The translations under genes were made by a program, and so were the position numbers. This document shows, piece after piece, positions 14,701-21,441 of a stretch of DNA of 21,441 bases. Source of the DNA: Candidatus Omnitrophota bacterium (GTDB lineage: Bacteria; Omnitrophota; Gorgyraeia; Zapsychrales; Fredricksoniimonadaceae); assembly GCA_017987425.1 (NCBI GenBank), contig JAGNTT010000019.1, positions 1-21,441 on the forward strand. The letters are read 5' to 3'. Numbering within the stretch: position 1 is the stretch's first letter; each line of letters opens with the position of its first letter. Under the pieces are notes generated by a model. The model was not told where the DNA came from, made no database searches, and saw only the letters and a program-made list of their open reading frames with translations.

Positions 14701-14729
14701 TTCAGAGATTTCGATTAAGGACATATACT
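14701..14729 (+). promoter_or_regulatory. Candidate promoter for the receiver/GGDEF operon
   Basis: TTCAGA at 14701-14706 and TATACT at 14724-14729 are 17 bases apart; the -10 is good, the -35 weak. A strong AGGAGG at 14755-14760 follows, eight bases before the ATG at 14769. Confidence 0.35.
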
Positions 14730-14768
14730 TAAATTGTAATTACGGCAGGAACGCAGGAGGGAATTGAA

Positions 14769-15167
14769 ATGAAGTTACGGAAAATATTGATCATCGATGA
14801 CAGTGACGAATTTCGAGCCATGCTCAAGGAATACCTGAAAAGGCATAATCTTGGAGCGGAAATTTTCGAAGCGAGCACTGGGGAAATGGGGATCGCCAAA
14901 GCTTCCTGCATACGGCCTGACATCGTATTAATGGATGTAAGTCTTCCCAAAATCAACGGTCTGGAGGCCACACAACAGATTAAAACCGATAATCCAGATT
15001 CACACATCATTATTTTGACCATGTTTTCGGTCCAGAAGTTTAAGGAAGAATCAAAGCGGATCAAAGCCGATGATTTTATCGGCAAAAGTGAAATTGACGA
15101 GAAATTGGTTCCAGCTATCAGAAAATGTTTTGAATCGACACAGAATTCAGGAAACAGGAAATTATGA
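14769..15167 (+). CDS. Receiver-only (CheY-like) response regulator
   Basis: A single receiver domain of 132 residues with all phosphorylation residues: Asp10/Asp11, Asp56 in IVLMDVSLP, Thr84 in IIILTMFS and Lys106 in DFIGKSEID. There is no output domain, so it acts by protein contact or as a phosphate relay/sink. The SD AGGAGG is strong. It is the first gene of a probable operon; its TGA lies within ATGA at 15164-15167, which opens an 11-codon mini-ORF reaching the start of the PAS-GGDEF gene. The natural guess is that it controls, or is controlled by, the downstream GGDEF protein; the kinase is not in this operon. Confidence 0.93.
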   Translation: MKLRKILIIDDSDEFRAMLKEYLKRHNLGAEIFEASTGEMGIAKASCIRPDIVLMDVSLPKINGLEATQQIKTDNPDSHIIILTMFSVQKFKEESKRIKADDFIGKSEIDEKLVPAIRKCFESTQNSGNRKL

Positions 15168-15199
15168 ACAATAGTTTGGAGCAAGCGAGGACGCCATGA
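15164..15199 (+). other. 11-codon coupling mini-ORF between receiver and GGDEF genes
   Basis: ATG at 15164 overlaps the receiver's TGA (ATGA), encodes MNNSLEQARTP and its TGA at 15197 overlaps the ATG at 15196 of the next gene (again ATGA). It contains the GAGGA ribosome site for that gene. Such an arrangement would carry ribosomes from one gene to the next across the 28-base gap. Confidence 0.4.
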
Positions 15200-16950
15200 A
15201 TATTCAGAAGGATTTCAATACCGCATTTGGGTCGCCTGATATCTACCGCCGCCTGGTCGAAAATTTGCACGCCGGTATTTATGTCGCCGATGTCAAAGGA
15301 TGTCTGGTTTATGTGAATCATTCGTTTGCTTACATGCTTGGTTATTCCAGTAAAGATGAAATTATCGGTCTTAATATGGCCGAACAATTGTATGTTCATT
15401 CTGAAGACAGGCTGAAGTTTTTAAATGAAATCGAGAAGGTTGGTTTTGTGCGTGATTATGAAGTGCAGAACAAGCGTAAAGATGGAACCTTTGTGACTTT
15501 ATCGGTCACCAGCAGTGTGATTCTTGACGAGAACAATCAGCGGGCCGGCATCGAGGGAGTCATCTATGACATCACCGAACGCAAAAAAATGCAGAACCGT
15601 CTTTATATCTTTGAGAAATCCGTTGAACAGACGGCCGACCACGTGATGATCACGGACAAAGAAGGCGTCATTCAATATGTTAATCCGGCATTTGAGGCAA
15701 CAACCGGTTACAGCAGTAATGAAGTGATCGGAAAAACTCCAAAAATCCTTCAGTCCGGCAGGCAGGGGCCTGAATACTATAAGAAATTATGGGCGACGAT
15801 CTTATCCGGTGAGACGTTTTACGCCCAAACGACGAACAAAAAGAAAAACGGCGATCATTATGTCGCCGACCAGACCATCTCGCCGATTTTTAATGAATCG
15901 AAGCAGATCACTCATTTCGTGTCTATCTGGAAGGATATCACTGAACGTGTCCGGCTCGAGGAATCGGTATTGTATGAAAAACAGAAACTCGAAGAAATCG
16001 TCGGTTTCGATGAAAAAATCTGCGCCATTAGAAAATCAGACCGCTTATTGGACTTCGTTGTATCAAAGACGATGAAAATATTAGACGCCCGTAAATGCTC
16101 GATCATGTTCATCGAAAAAGAAAGCGGCGAACTTTGCACGAAGGCTAATGTGGGATTCGAAGAAAAGGAAGCAAGCCGCATCCACATTAAAGATTCCATT
16201 GCGGCGCCGGTCATTGAGGAAGGCAAAGCGTTATTGATCGGCAACGTTTTCCCGCAGATCCGTCCCACATCTGAGAATGAGAACAAGGCTTCGCCTTTTA
16301 TGGTCGCGCCCATTAAGCGTGACGGGGAAACGATAGGTGTCATCAATGTCGCCGACAAAAACAGCCATTCGGAGGAAGGTGCCTCGTTCAATGAGCTCGA
16401 TCTTAAGATCCTCTGCGACATTGCCCGTGAAGTCGCGGTGGCTTTGGAGAACGTCAGGTTTTATAAAGAGCTTCAGTTCTTAACGGTCAAGGATCCGGTC
16501 ACGGACGTTCATAATTTTCGTCATTTCTCCAACACTTTGGATTATGAAATCAAACGCATCGAAAAATTTCCGGGTGACTTGGCGCTCTTGATGATGGACG
16601 TCGATAACTTTAAATCGTTTAACGATCAATTCGGACAAGATGCCGGCAATAAACTTTTAAGGGAAATCGGCCGGATCATTAAAACGATCCTGGAAGATGC
16701 GGACATCTTATGCCGCTATGCGGGTGATCAGTTTGTTGCGATTCTGCCCGGGAGCTCAAAGCAGGATACCATTTTGTTGGCTGACAGAATCAGAGAGGCT
16801 GTGGAGCGGGCTACATTTGACACGCCGATGACGGTCAGTATCGGCGTCGCTCAATACAAACCGGCCATGAGCCGGCGTGACTTGACGGTGAAAGCCGACA
16901 GGGCGCTTTGTCAGGCCAAAAAAGATGGCAAAAACAGGACTTGTGTTTAG
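15196..16950 (+). CDS. PAS-PAS-GAF-GGDEF signalling protein with variant active site
   Basis: A soluble 584-residue protein: PAS (about 16-130), PAS (about 137-255), GAF (about 270-415) and GGDEF (about 425-580). GGDEF domains make cyclic di-GMP from two GTP. Metal-site aspartates are kept in MMDVDNFKSFND. However, the signature GGDEF is AGDQF (509-513), the usual GH after ND-x-x is GQ, and the guanine-recognition Asp (PleD Asp344, in IGDEVL) is Asn485 in AGNKLL. The inhibitory RxxD site is EDAD, so no product inhibition is expected. It may be an inactive GTP sensor, or a dinucleotide cyclase of changed specificity. It is coupled upstream to a receiver through a mini-ORF and followed by a cytidylate-kinase-like gene. 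SD is GAGGA. Confidence 0.93.
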   Translation: MNIQKDFNTAFGSPDIYRRLVENLHAGIYVADVKGCLVYVNHSFAYMLGYSSKDEIIGLNMAEQLYVHSEDRLKFLNEIEKVGFVRDYEVQNKRKDGTFVTLSVTSSVILDENNQRAGIEGVIYDITERKKMQNRLYIFEKSVEQTADHVMITDKEGVIQYVNPAFEATTGYSSNEVIGKTPKILQSGRQGPEYYKKLWATILSGETFYAQTTNKKKNGDHYVADQTISPIFNESKQITHFVSIWKDITERVRLEESVLYEKQKLEEIVGFDEKICAIRKSDRLLDFVVSKTMKILDARKCSIMFIEKESGELCTKANVGFEEKEASRIHIKDSIAAPVIEEGKALLIGNVFPQIRPTSENENKASPFMVAPIKRDGETIGVINVADKNSHSEEGASFNELDLKILCDIAREVAVALENVRFYKELQFLTVKDPVTDVHNFRHFSNTLDYEIKRIEKFPGDLALLMMDVDNFKSFNDQFGQDAGNKLLREIGRIIKTILEDADILCRYAGDQFVAILPGSSKQDTILLADRIREAVERATFDTPMTVSIGVAQYKPAMSRRDLTVKADRALCQAKKDGKNRTCV

Positions 16951-16971
16951 GTTCCGGAAAAGGAGAAGCAT

Positions 16972-17679
16972 ATGGACCACGAAAAACTTAACAGGTATTT
17001 TGAGTCAAAGTCAGCATCTCGGAAGGAAGATTTAACGGTCCCTTTTGTCACTATTTCCCGTCAAGCGGGATCCGGGGGAATTACTGTCGGGAAGGAGCTT
17101 GCCCGGCAGTTGGATAAAGAAATGGCGGATAAATGTCCCTGGACTGTATTTGACAAAAGTTTGGTGGATGAAGTCATGAAGGACCATAATTTTACGGAGC
17201 GAATGCTCCCGTTCTTAAAAGAAAAGAGTATCCCGGAAATTCAGGATACTTTTGAGGATGTATTGATGCTGCATCCGGCGCAATACACGCTTGTGCAGAG
17301 GACAAATAAAACCATTACCCGTTTGGCCGAAATGGGCCATACGATTATTGTCGGCCGCGGCGCATCGGTCATTACCAAGGACTTGGCCGGAGGTGTTCAT
17401 GTCCGTTTGGTGGGATCACCCAAGAAACGCAAAGAGCACATTAAGGAATATTTTAACTATAATGATAAAGAGGCTAAAGATTTTATCAAAAATGAGGATG
17501 GCGGCCGTTCGGATTACCTTAAAAAGTATTTTGAAAAAAACATCGATGATTACCTGCTCTACGATCTGGTCATCAACACGGATAATGTTTCGTATGCTGC
17601 CGCCGCAGGTATCATCGCACAACTGGTCATGCGAAAAGTTAGGCCTGAAGAGAATAAACCGCGCAAGACTGCCGCGTAA
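16972..17679 (+). CDS. Cytidylate kinase-like family protein
   Basis: A 235-residue cytoplasmic protein of the cytidylate kinase-like (Cytidylate_kin2) family. The nucleotide-binding loop is SRQAGSGGITVGKELARQL (about 29-47), followed by a region with the HDR-like FDKSLVDEVM and IIVGRGASVITKD (about 123-135), characteristic of the family; a lid-like segment follows (VGSPKKRKEHI). True CMP kinases are more compact; these homologues are widespread in environmental bacteria and their substrate is unknown. Start ATG at 16972 has AAGGAG about six bases upstream. It lies 21 bases after the GGDEF gene and 40 bases before the DUF2934 gene. Confidence 0.9.
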   Translation: MDHEKLNRYFESKSASRKEDLTVPFVTISRQAGSGGITVGKELARQLDKEMADKCPWTVFDKSLVDEVMKDHNFTERMLPFLKEKSIPEIQDTFEDVLMLHPAQYTLVQRTNKTITRLAEMGHTIIVGRGASVITKDLAGGVHVRLVGSPKKRKEHIKEYFNYNDKEAKDFIKNEDGGRSDYLKKYFEKNIDDYLLYDLVINTDNVSYAAAAGIIAQLVMRKVRPEENKPRKTAA

Positions 17680-17719
17680 ATCAAAGTCTAAATAAATTGG
17701 TTTTAAAAAGGAGGCGGGT

Positions 17720-17935
17720 ATGGTGACAAAACGAACCAAAAAGAATACTATTATTCATGAAACGAAAGAAGAATGTAAGGCGGAAGAACATCATTTTGTC
17801 GGCAATAAAGATTTGATCAAAGAGATCGAAAAAAAGGCTTATGAGATCTACGAGAGCCGCGGATCATATTCCGGCCGGGAGCTCGATGACTGGCTTGAGG
17901 CCGAAAGGCTGATTGGCGTTCAAACGCCTCGCTAA
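17720..17935 (+). CDS. DUF2934 small protein
   Basis: A 71-residue protein. The C-terminal half, KKAYEIYESRGSYSGREL then DDWLEAERLIG, is the DUF2934 signature (AYELYxxRG...GRExDDWLxAE). The N-terminal part is lysine/glutamate-rich and likely disordered. The family's function is unknown. SD AAAGGAGG is strong. Its stop codon overlaps the ATG of the permease gene (TAATG at 17933-17937), so the two are translationally coupled. Confidence 0.9.
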   Translation: MVTKRTKKNTIIHETKEECKAEEHHFVGNKDLIKEIEKKAYEIYESRGSYSGRELDDWLEAERLIGVQTPR

Positions 17936-19224
17936 TGATTATTATGAATGCCGCTTGGTTGTCTCTATCAGCTTTAGTAATTATTATTCTAATCAGCCGT
18001 CATGAGAGAATCAATGTCGGTATCCTGGCCATGGGTTTGGCGTGGATGATCGGGACGTTTTCGGTAGGAATGACGACGCCGGAAATCATTCAGCTATTCC
18101 CGTGGTCATTGTTTATCATTTTGTTTGGTATCACGCTTTTTTTTGGAATAGCCCAATCCAACGGCACGCTGGAGCACATTACCCGCTTGATGATCCATTC
18201 CGCGCGCGGTAATTCGCTTATTTTGCCGATTAATATTTTTATCCTTGCCGTGCTTTTATCAATGATCGGCCCGGGGAATATAGGCGCGGTCGCGCTTTTA
18301 GCGCCTTTTGTCATGCCGTTGGCGGGCCGGCTTGGCATAAAAGCTTTTTTCATAACGATCATTCTGGTCACTGGAGCGAATGCCGGAACATTTTCGCCGT
18401 TTGCTCCGACGGGTATTATCGCCGATCTTTTAACGTCCCGTTTTGGCCTGGAAATGAATCCGTGGACCCAGATTTTTTTGCCGGCCTTTTTGGTTCAGGC
18501 TTTTGTGGCGTTGATTTGCTATTTAATCCTTGTCGGCAGTATGCGAAAAAATCCAGCGTTACTTCACTTTGATGTCGACAAGATTCTGGGAGCACCCAAA
18601 CATCTGACCGGTTTTCACCTTATAACTTTGACAGCTATCGCCGGTTTGATGGTCGGAGCGATATTTTTTCGATTGGATATCGGATTCTTGGCGATCAGTC
18701 TGGCCGCGCTCTTAATGGTGTTTGGAGTATCCAACGGAGATGAGGCTTTCAAAGCGGTTCCCTGGAATATTATTATGTTAGTCTGCGGAGTGAGCACGCT
18801 CGTTGGTCTTATGGAAAAGACCGGTGGATTGAATTTATTCACAGAGGCTCTGGCAAAGGTTTCCAGCCCGACAAGCGTGACCGGAATGATCGCTTTATTA
18901 ACAGGCATTATTTCTACTTATTCCAGTTCGTCGGGAGTTGTCATGCCCGCCTTTATTCCTATTGTTCCGGACTTGGTCGAGAAAGTAGGGGGCAATCCCG
19001 CTTCAATCGTAGCCTCGATCAACGTAGGCAGTCACCTTGTGGATGTCAGTCCGTTATCTACGTTAGGCGCCATTTGTATTGCCAATGCCGCTCCCGGCGA
19101 AGATAAAAAGAAATTATTCCGTCATTTGCTTATATTCGGGCTATCGATGGCCATGGTCGGCGGAGGCCTGTGCTATTTATTTTTTGGATTATTGCCTCAC
19201 TGGTTTCCAGCTTTTCATATGTGA
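17935..19224 (+). CDS. MatC/SLC13-type (ion transporter superfamily) permease
   Basis: A 429-residue inner-membrane protein with about 11-12 hydrophobic segments. The N-terminus up to about residue 145 resembles the MatC N-terminal domain of dicarboxylate carriers; MIGPGNIGAVALLAPFVMP (about 110-128) and the late TYSSSSGVVMPAFIPIV correspond to the two pseudo-symmetrical substrate/ion loops of the superfamily. Substrate could be a C4-dicarboxylate such as malonate, or another anion; sequence alone does not decide. Start ATG at 17935 overlaps the DUF2934 stop; ATG at 17944 is an alternative. After it, a non-coding stretch of about 120 bases precedes the terminator at 19348. Confidence 0.88.
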   Translation: MIIMNAAWLSLSALVIIILISRHERINVGILAMGLAWMIGTFSVGMTTPEIIQLFPWSLFIILFGITLFFGIAQSNGTLEHITRLMIHSARGNSLILPINIFILAVLLSMIGPGNIGAVALLAPFVMPLAGRLGIKAFFITIILVTGANAGTFSPFAPTGIIADLLTSRFGLEMNPWTQIFLPAFLVQAFVALICYLILVGSMRKNPALLHFDVDKILGAPKHLTGFHLITLTAIAGLMVGAIFFRLDIGFLAISLAALLMVFGVSNGDEAFKAVPWNIIMLVCGVSTLVGLMEKTGGLNLFTEALAKVSSPTSVTGMIALLTGIISTYSSSSGVVMPAFIPIVPDLVEKVGGNPASIVASINVGSHLVDVSPLSTLGAICIANAAPGEDKKKLFRHLLIFGLSMAMVGGGLCYLFFGLLPHWFPAFHM

Positions 19225-19347
19225 AGTAACACATTGAAAACGGATATTTCACGAGCAAGACTTACTTGAGCTGGACAGATGGAACAAATAAATGTAGTGT
19301 TTCCATATAGCAGGGGGCTTGCGAACACTCCAGATAGGTTTCCAATA

Positions 19348-19382
19348 AACTGCAGTCTGAATCGGACCGCAGTTTTTTGTTT
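19348..19382 (+). terminator. Rho-independent terminator after the permease operon
   Basis: AACTGC (19348-19353) pairs with GCAGTT (19369-19374) and inside it GTC with GAC (one A-C mismatch between), followed by a T-run TTTTTTGTTTT. Stem plus U-tail fit an intrinsic terminator. Confidence 0.8.
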
Positions 19383-19430
19383 TGAGAATGAATCAGGAGC
19401 CGATAAAACACATCTTGTATATTTCAGTTC

Positions 19431-19436
19431 TATAAT
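19431..19436 (+). promoter_or_regulatory. -10 element for the NtrB-like kinase; possible leaderless start
   Basis: TATAAT ends six bases before the ATG at 19443, so transcription should begin at or next to the start codon. There is no Shine-Dalgarno sequence upstream. No good -35 was found 16-18 bases upstream. The kinase mRNA may therefore be leaderless, unless the true start codon is further downstream. Confidence 0.5.
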
Positions 19437-19442
19437 GCCGTT

Positions 19443-20759
19443 ATGAAAGTCGCCCATCAAGTTGCGTTATATTTTGTGGTTGTAGCTTTACTGGTTCTCG
19501 CCGGCATGGGTATCATGCTGAATCGCGTTTATGCGATCAATATTGCCCATCAGCGTCTGATTCAGGAAAACAAAGAGCTGCAGCTGAGTATTAATCTTCT
19601 TGTTGAGATTGATAATCTTCTCCAGCTGACGGAGTCTCTGCCGCAGGAGGGGCTGGTCGGTCAGGCGTTTATGTCACAGGTATCGAAATTGGTTTCAGTG
19701 CTTTCGATGATCCGGGATAATTCAACTAAAGTTGAGGATTTTGAGGAAGCCTCACATGTTCTTACAGAAAAGAAAGAGTTTCTGGATATCTATGCGGAAT
19801 TCGATGAGTTCCGCAGAACGGCGGGGTTTCTACGTATGAGTCCCGATGATCCCGCGGCGGTTATTAAAGGAAAGATATTGGATGAATTGAGTGAACTTCG
19901 GATATCCGGCAGAAGGTTGCAAGCAATTTATATGGACAGTATGGTCGACGCCTCTGCCTACGCCGAACGGGCTCGGAAGCAGGCCTTGTCCCGGACCATT
20001 ATTGTTTTTATTGTCGTTCTTCTATTGCTCGGCTTGGCTGCAGGGTGGTTCATTTATTTAATCAACAAAAATACGCGGGCTATGGTGGAGCATGAGAAGG
20101 GATTAACGATAGGACTTCTGGCCCAGAGTCTGGCTCATGAGATCCGGAACCCTCTGGGCATTATAAAATCATCGACATCTGTCATCCGCAACAAACTTAC
20201 TGCCGGTTCGGAAGAGCACGAGATCGCGGGCTTTGTGACCGATGAAGTTGACCGGATCAACAAACTGATCGGACAGCTGCTTCAATTGAGCAAGGGTTCC
20301 AAAACAGAACTCAAACTCAATGATCCTTGCGAGATAATTCAGCAGGTCATTCGGCTTATGGCGGGGGTAACCCAAAAAGCCGGGGTCCCTGTCGATTTCG
20401 ATAATCAATCGAAGGGGGAGAAGGTCCTTTGCGACGCCGATGAGATCAAGCAGGCCCTTATTAATATAATCCTCAACGCCGTGCAGGCATCGCGGCAGGG
20501 AGAAGGGATCAGGATAACGGCCCGGATTGACCCGAAGATGTATTATGTGGAAGTCCTGGACGAAGGCTCGGGTTTCAAAAAAGGTGCGCTTAAGAAAGCT
20601 TTTGAACAGTTCTACACGACTAAGGACAACGGCCTGGGCTTGGGACTGTATGTGGTCAAGAAGATCATGGATGCCCACGGCGGAACGATAACGATCGTCC
20701 CTTCGCAGCCTAAAGGCAGCCGTGTGGTGCTTGGTTTGAAGCGGGAAGGTCTATCATGA
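19443..20759 (+). CDS. Membrane sensor histidine kinase (NtrB/ZraS-like)
   Basis: A 438-residue inner-membrane sensor kinase. TM1 lies at about 7-27; residues about 28-184 form a periplasmic, mostly helical sensor region; TM2 is at about 185-207. There is no recognisable PAS or full HAMP domain. The HisKA box is SLAHEIRNPLGIIKSS with His232, and HATPase_c follows with ALINIILNAVQAS, LDEGSGF, FYTTKDNGLGLGLYVVKKIM. The H-box and the F-x-TTK-x-x-GLGLGL form are typical of the NtrB/AtoS/ZraS class. It overlaps the following response regulator gene by ATGA, so they are partners. It may lack an mRNA leader (see 19431). The ligand is unknown. Confidence 0.93.
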   Translation: MKVAHQVALYFVVVALLVLAGMGIMLNRVYAINIAHQRLIQENKELQLSINLLVEIDNLLQLTESLPQEGLVGQAFMSQVSKLVSVLSMIRDNSTKVEDFEEASHVLTEKKEFLDIYAEFDEFRRTAGFLRMSPDDPAAVIKGKILDELSELRISGRRLQAIYMDSMVDASAYAERARKQALSRTIIVFIVVLLLLGLAAGWFIYLINKNTRAMVEHEKGLTIGLLAQSLAHEIRNPLGIIKSSTSVIRNKLTAGSEEHEIAGFVTDEVDRINKLIGQLLQLSKGSKTELKLNDPCEIIQQVIRLMAGVTQKAGVPVDFDNQSKGEKVLCDADEIKQALINIILNAVQASRQGEGIRITARIDPKMYYVEVLDEGSGFKKGALKKAFEQFYTTKDNGLGLGLYVVKKIMDAHGGTITIVPSQPKGSRVVLGLKREGLS

Positions 20760-21307
20760 AGGACCAATCTGTCCGGATATTGATTGTCGATGACGAGGAG
20801 CGTTTGCTGCGTGTCATAAGGTTTGGTCTGAGGAACAAGGGTTTTGACGTCATAACAGCTTCAACCGCTGAAGAGGCTCTTAACGTCATCCTCTCCAAAC
20901 CGCTCGATCTTGTGATCACCGATATTCGTCTGGGCGGCGGGATGACGGGTGTTGATCTCGTCTATGAGCTTGAGCGTTTAAATGTGATTATTCCTGTTAT
21001 TGTCATGACCGCGTTCGGAGATGTGGATACAGCCGTTAAATCGTTCCGGCATGGCGCCTTTGATTACATTCAGAAACCTTTTTCCATTGAGGAGCTGGAA
21101 GATATGATCCGCAAGGTTCCGCTGAGCAGCAAACCCGATGGGAGCGTGACGGTCATGCCGCTGGATGAAGGCGTCTCCCAGATGGAAAAGGAATTGATCC
21201 TTAGGGCTTTGGAGAACGCGGACCACGTTAAGGCGAAAGCGGCCAAGCTTCTAAAAATTTCGGAACGTACGTTATGGTATAAATTAAAAAAGTACGGCAT
21301 CCAGTAA
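20756..21307 (+). CDS. Response regulator, receiver + Fis-type HTH, no AAA+ domain
   Basis: A 183-residue regulator. The receiver has Asp12/Asp13, Asp56 in LVITDIRLGGGM, Thr85 in VIVMTAFGD and Lys107 in YIQKPFS. The loop after Asp56 (RLGGGMTGVDL) is two residues longer than usual. The C-terminus (about 143-183) is a Fis/NtrC-type HTH: LILRALENADHVKAKAAKLL then KISERTLWYKLKKYGI. The sigma54-activating AAA+ domain of NtrC is absent, so it is of the ActR/PrrA/RegA layout and should act on ordinary promoters. It is coupled to the upstream kinase by ATGA. A terminator follows. Confidence 0.94.
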   Translation: MKDQSVRILIVDDEERLLRVIRFGLRNKGFDVITASTAEEALNVILSKPLDLVITDIRLGGGMTGVDLVYELERLNVIIPVIVMTAFGDVDTAVKSFRHGAFDYIQKPFSIEELEDMIRKVPLSSKPDGSVTVMPLDEGVSQMEKELILRALENADHVKAKAAKLLKISERTLWYKLKKYGIQ

Positions 21308-21336
21308 GCCGTTCTTTTTTAGGGATATCCCTCTGA

Positions 21337-21366
21337 CCCCGCAAGTTCTTGCGGGGTTTTTGTTTT
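21337..21366 (+). terminator. Rho-independent terminator after the receiver-Fis regulator
   Basis: CCCCGCAA (21337-21344) and TTGCGGGG (21349-21356) form a perfect 8-bp stem with loop GTTC, followed by TTTTTGTTTTT. A classic intrinsic terminator, 30 bases after the stop codon. Confidence 0.95.
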
Positions 21367-21380
21367 TACTGAAAGAACTT

Positions 21381-21441
21381 TCATGGATCCTGATCCCGCC
21401 GCCGGTCTTTAAGCGTGATGGTGCCGGTGATCCCGGTCATA
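21381..21441 (-). CDS. Possible C-terminal end of a minus-strand gene, cut by the window edge
   Basis: On the minus strand a frame open from the right edge reads TGITGTITLKDRRRDQDP and stops at TGA (21383-21381). The sequence resembles a protein end (beta-like, then a charged tail), and its position facing the terminator at 21337 is consistent with a convergent gene. Only 19 codons are visible, so this is tentative. Confidence 0.35.
   Translation of the reverse strand, partial: MTGITGTITLKDRRRDQDP

Noticed and set aside
20169..20678. 169-codon minus-strand frame
   Set aside because: Shadow of the histidine kinase; the plus-strand frame shows intact H-, N- and G-boxes.
21322..21331. GGGATATCCC palindrome before the last terminator
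   Set aside because: A 10-bp perfect palindrome is short, has no loop for a stable hairpin and is adjacent to a much better terminator.

Overview
The window looks like chromosomal DNA of a Gram-negative, probably anaerobic or fermentative, uncultured bacterium. The evidence is an LpxL/HtrB-type lipid A acyltransferase, a full-length phosphate acetyltransferase followed by acetate kinase, and an acetyl-CoA hydrolase/transferase fused to a GNAT domain. PAS-rich signalling, a DUF2934 protein and a cytidylate-kinase-like protein fit Omnitrophota- or Deltaproteobacteria-like genomes. That assignment is an inference from gene content and is not proven. There is no rRNA, tRNA, CRISPR array or intact mobile element.

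Layout. (1) 1-1500: a Fic-domain protein cut by the left edge, then the decayed C-terminal end of an Rhs-repeat protein. (2) 1506-4830: pta-ackA, the acetyl-CoA / acetyl-phosphate / acetate pathway. It is followed by a gene-poor 470 bp holding a probable YceK-like lipoprotein remnant, a strong hairpin and a 49-codon ORF. (3) 5302-8283: an uncharacterised soluble protein, a minus-strand lipid A-type acyltransferase, a small VTT/DedA-like membrane protein and a VOC-family dioxygenase/glyoxalase. (4) 8401-10462: a soluble histidine kinase with two nearly identical PAS domains, overlapping a NarL-type response regulator. (5) 10890-14216: a DUF2582 winged-helix protein, an Hsp20 pseudogene with one stop and two frameshifts, then a tight group of YbaK-type deacylase, CoA-transferase::GNAT fusion and a Mu gp16/GemA-like (DUF1018) small protein. 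(6) 14769-19224: a receiver-only response regulator, a PAS-PAS-GAF-GGDEF protein with an unusual active site, a cytidylate-kinase-like protein, a DUF2934 protein and a MatC/SLC13-type permease. (7) 19443-21307: a membrane NtrB-like histidine kinase and a receiver-Fis response regulator, ended by a clear Rho-independent terminator. A short minus-strand coding end may enter from the right edge.

How it may work together: the window is dominated by signal transduction (two complete two-component pairs plus a receiver/GGDEF pair) set among acetyl-CoA/acetate metabolism genes. Translational coupling is common: there are ATGA or TAATG overlaps at 9818, 10890, 12138, 15164/15196, 17935 and 20756. Non-coding gaps repeatedly hold dead genes (Rhs tail, YceK-like, Hsp20, possibly a membrane protein), so this stretch has been losing accessory genes. 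The features most worth following are the GGDEF domain with Asn at the guanine-recognition position and AGDQF in place of GGDEF, and the YbaK / CoA-transferase-GNAT / GemA-like operon.
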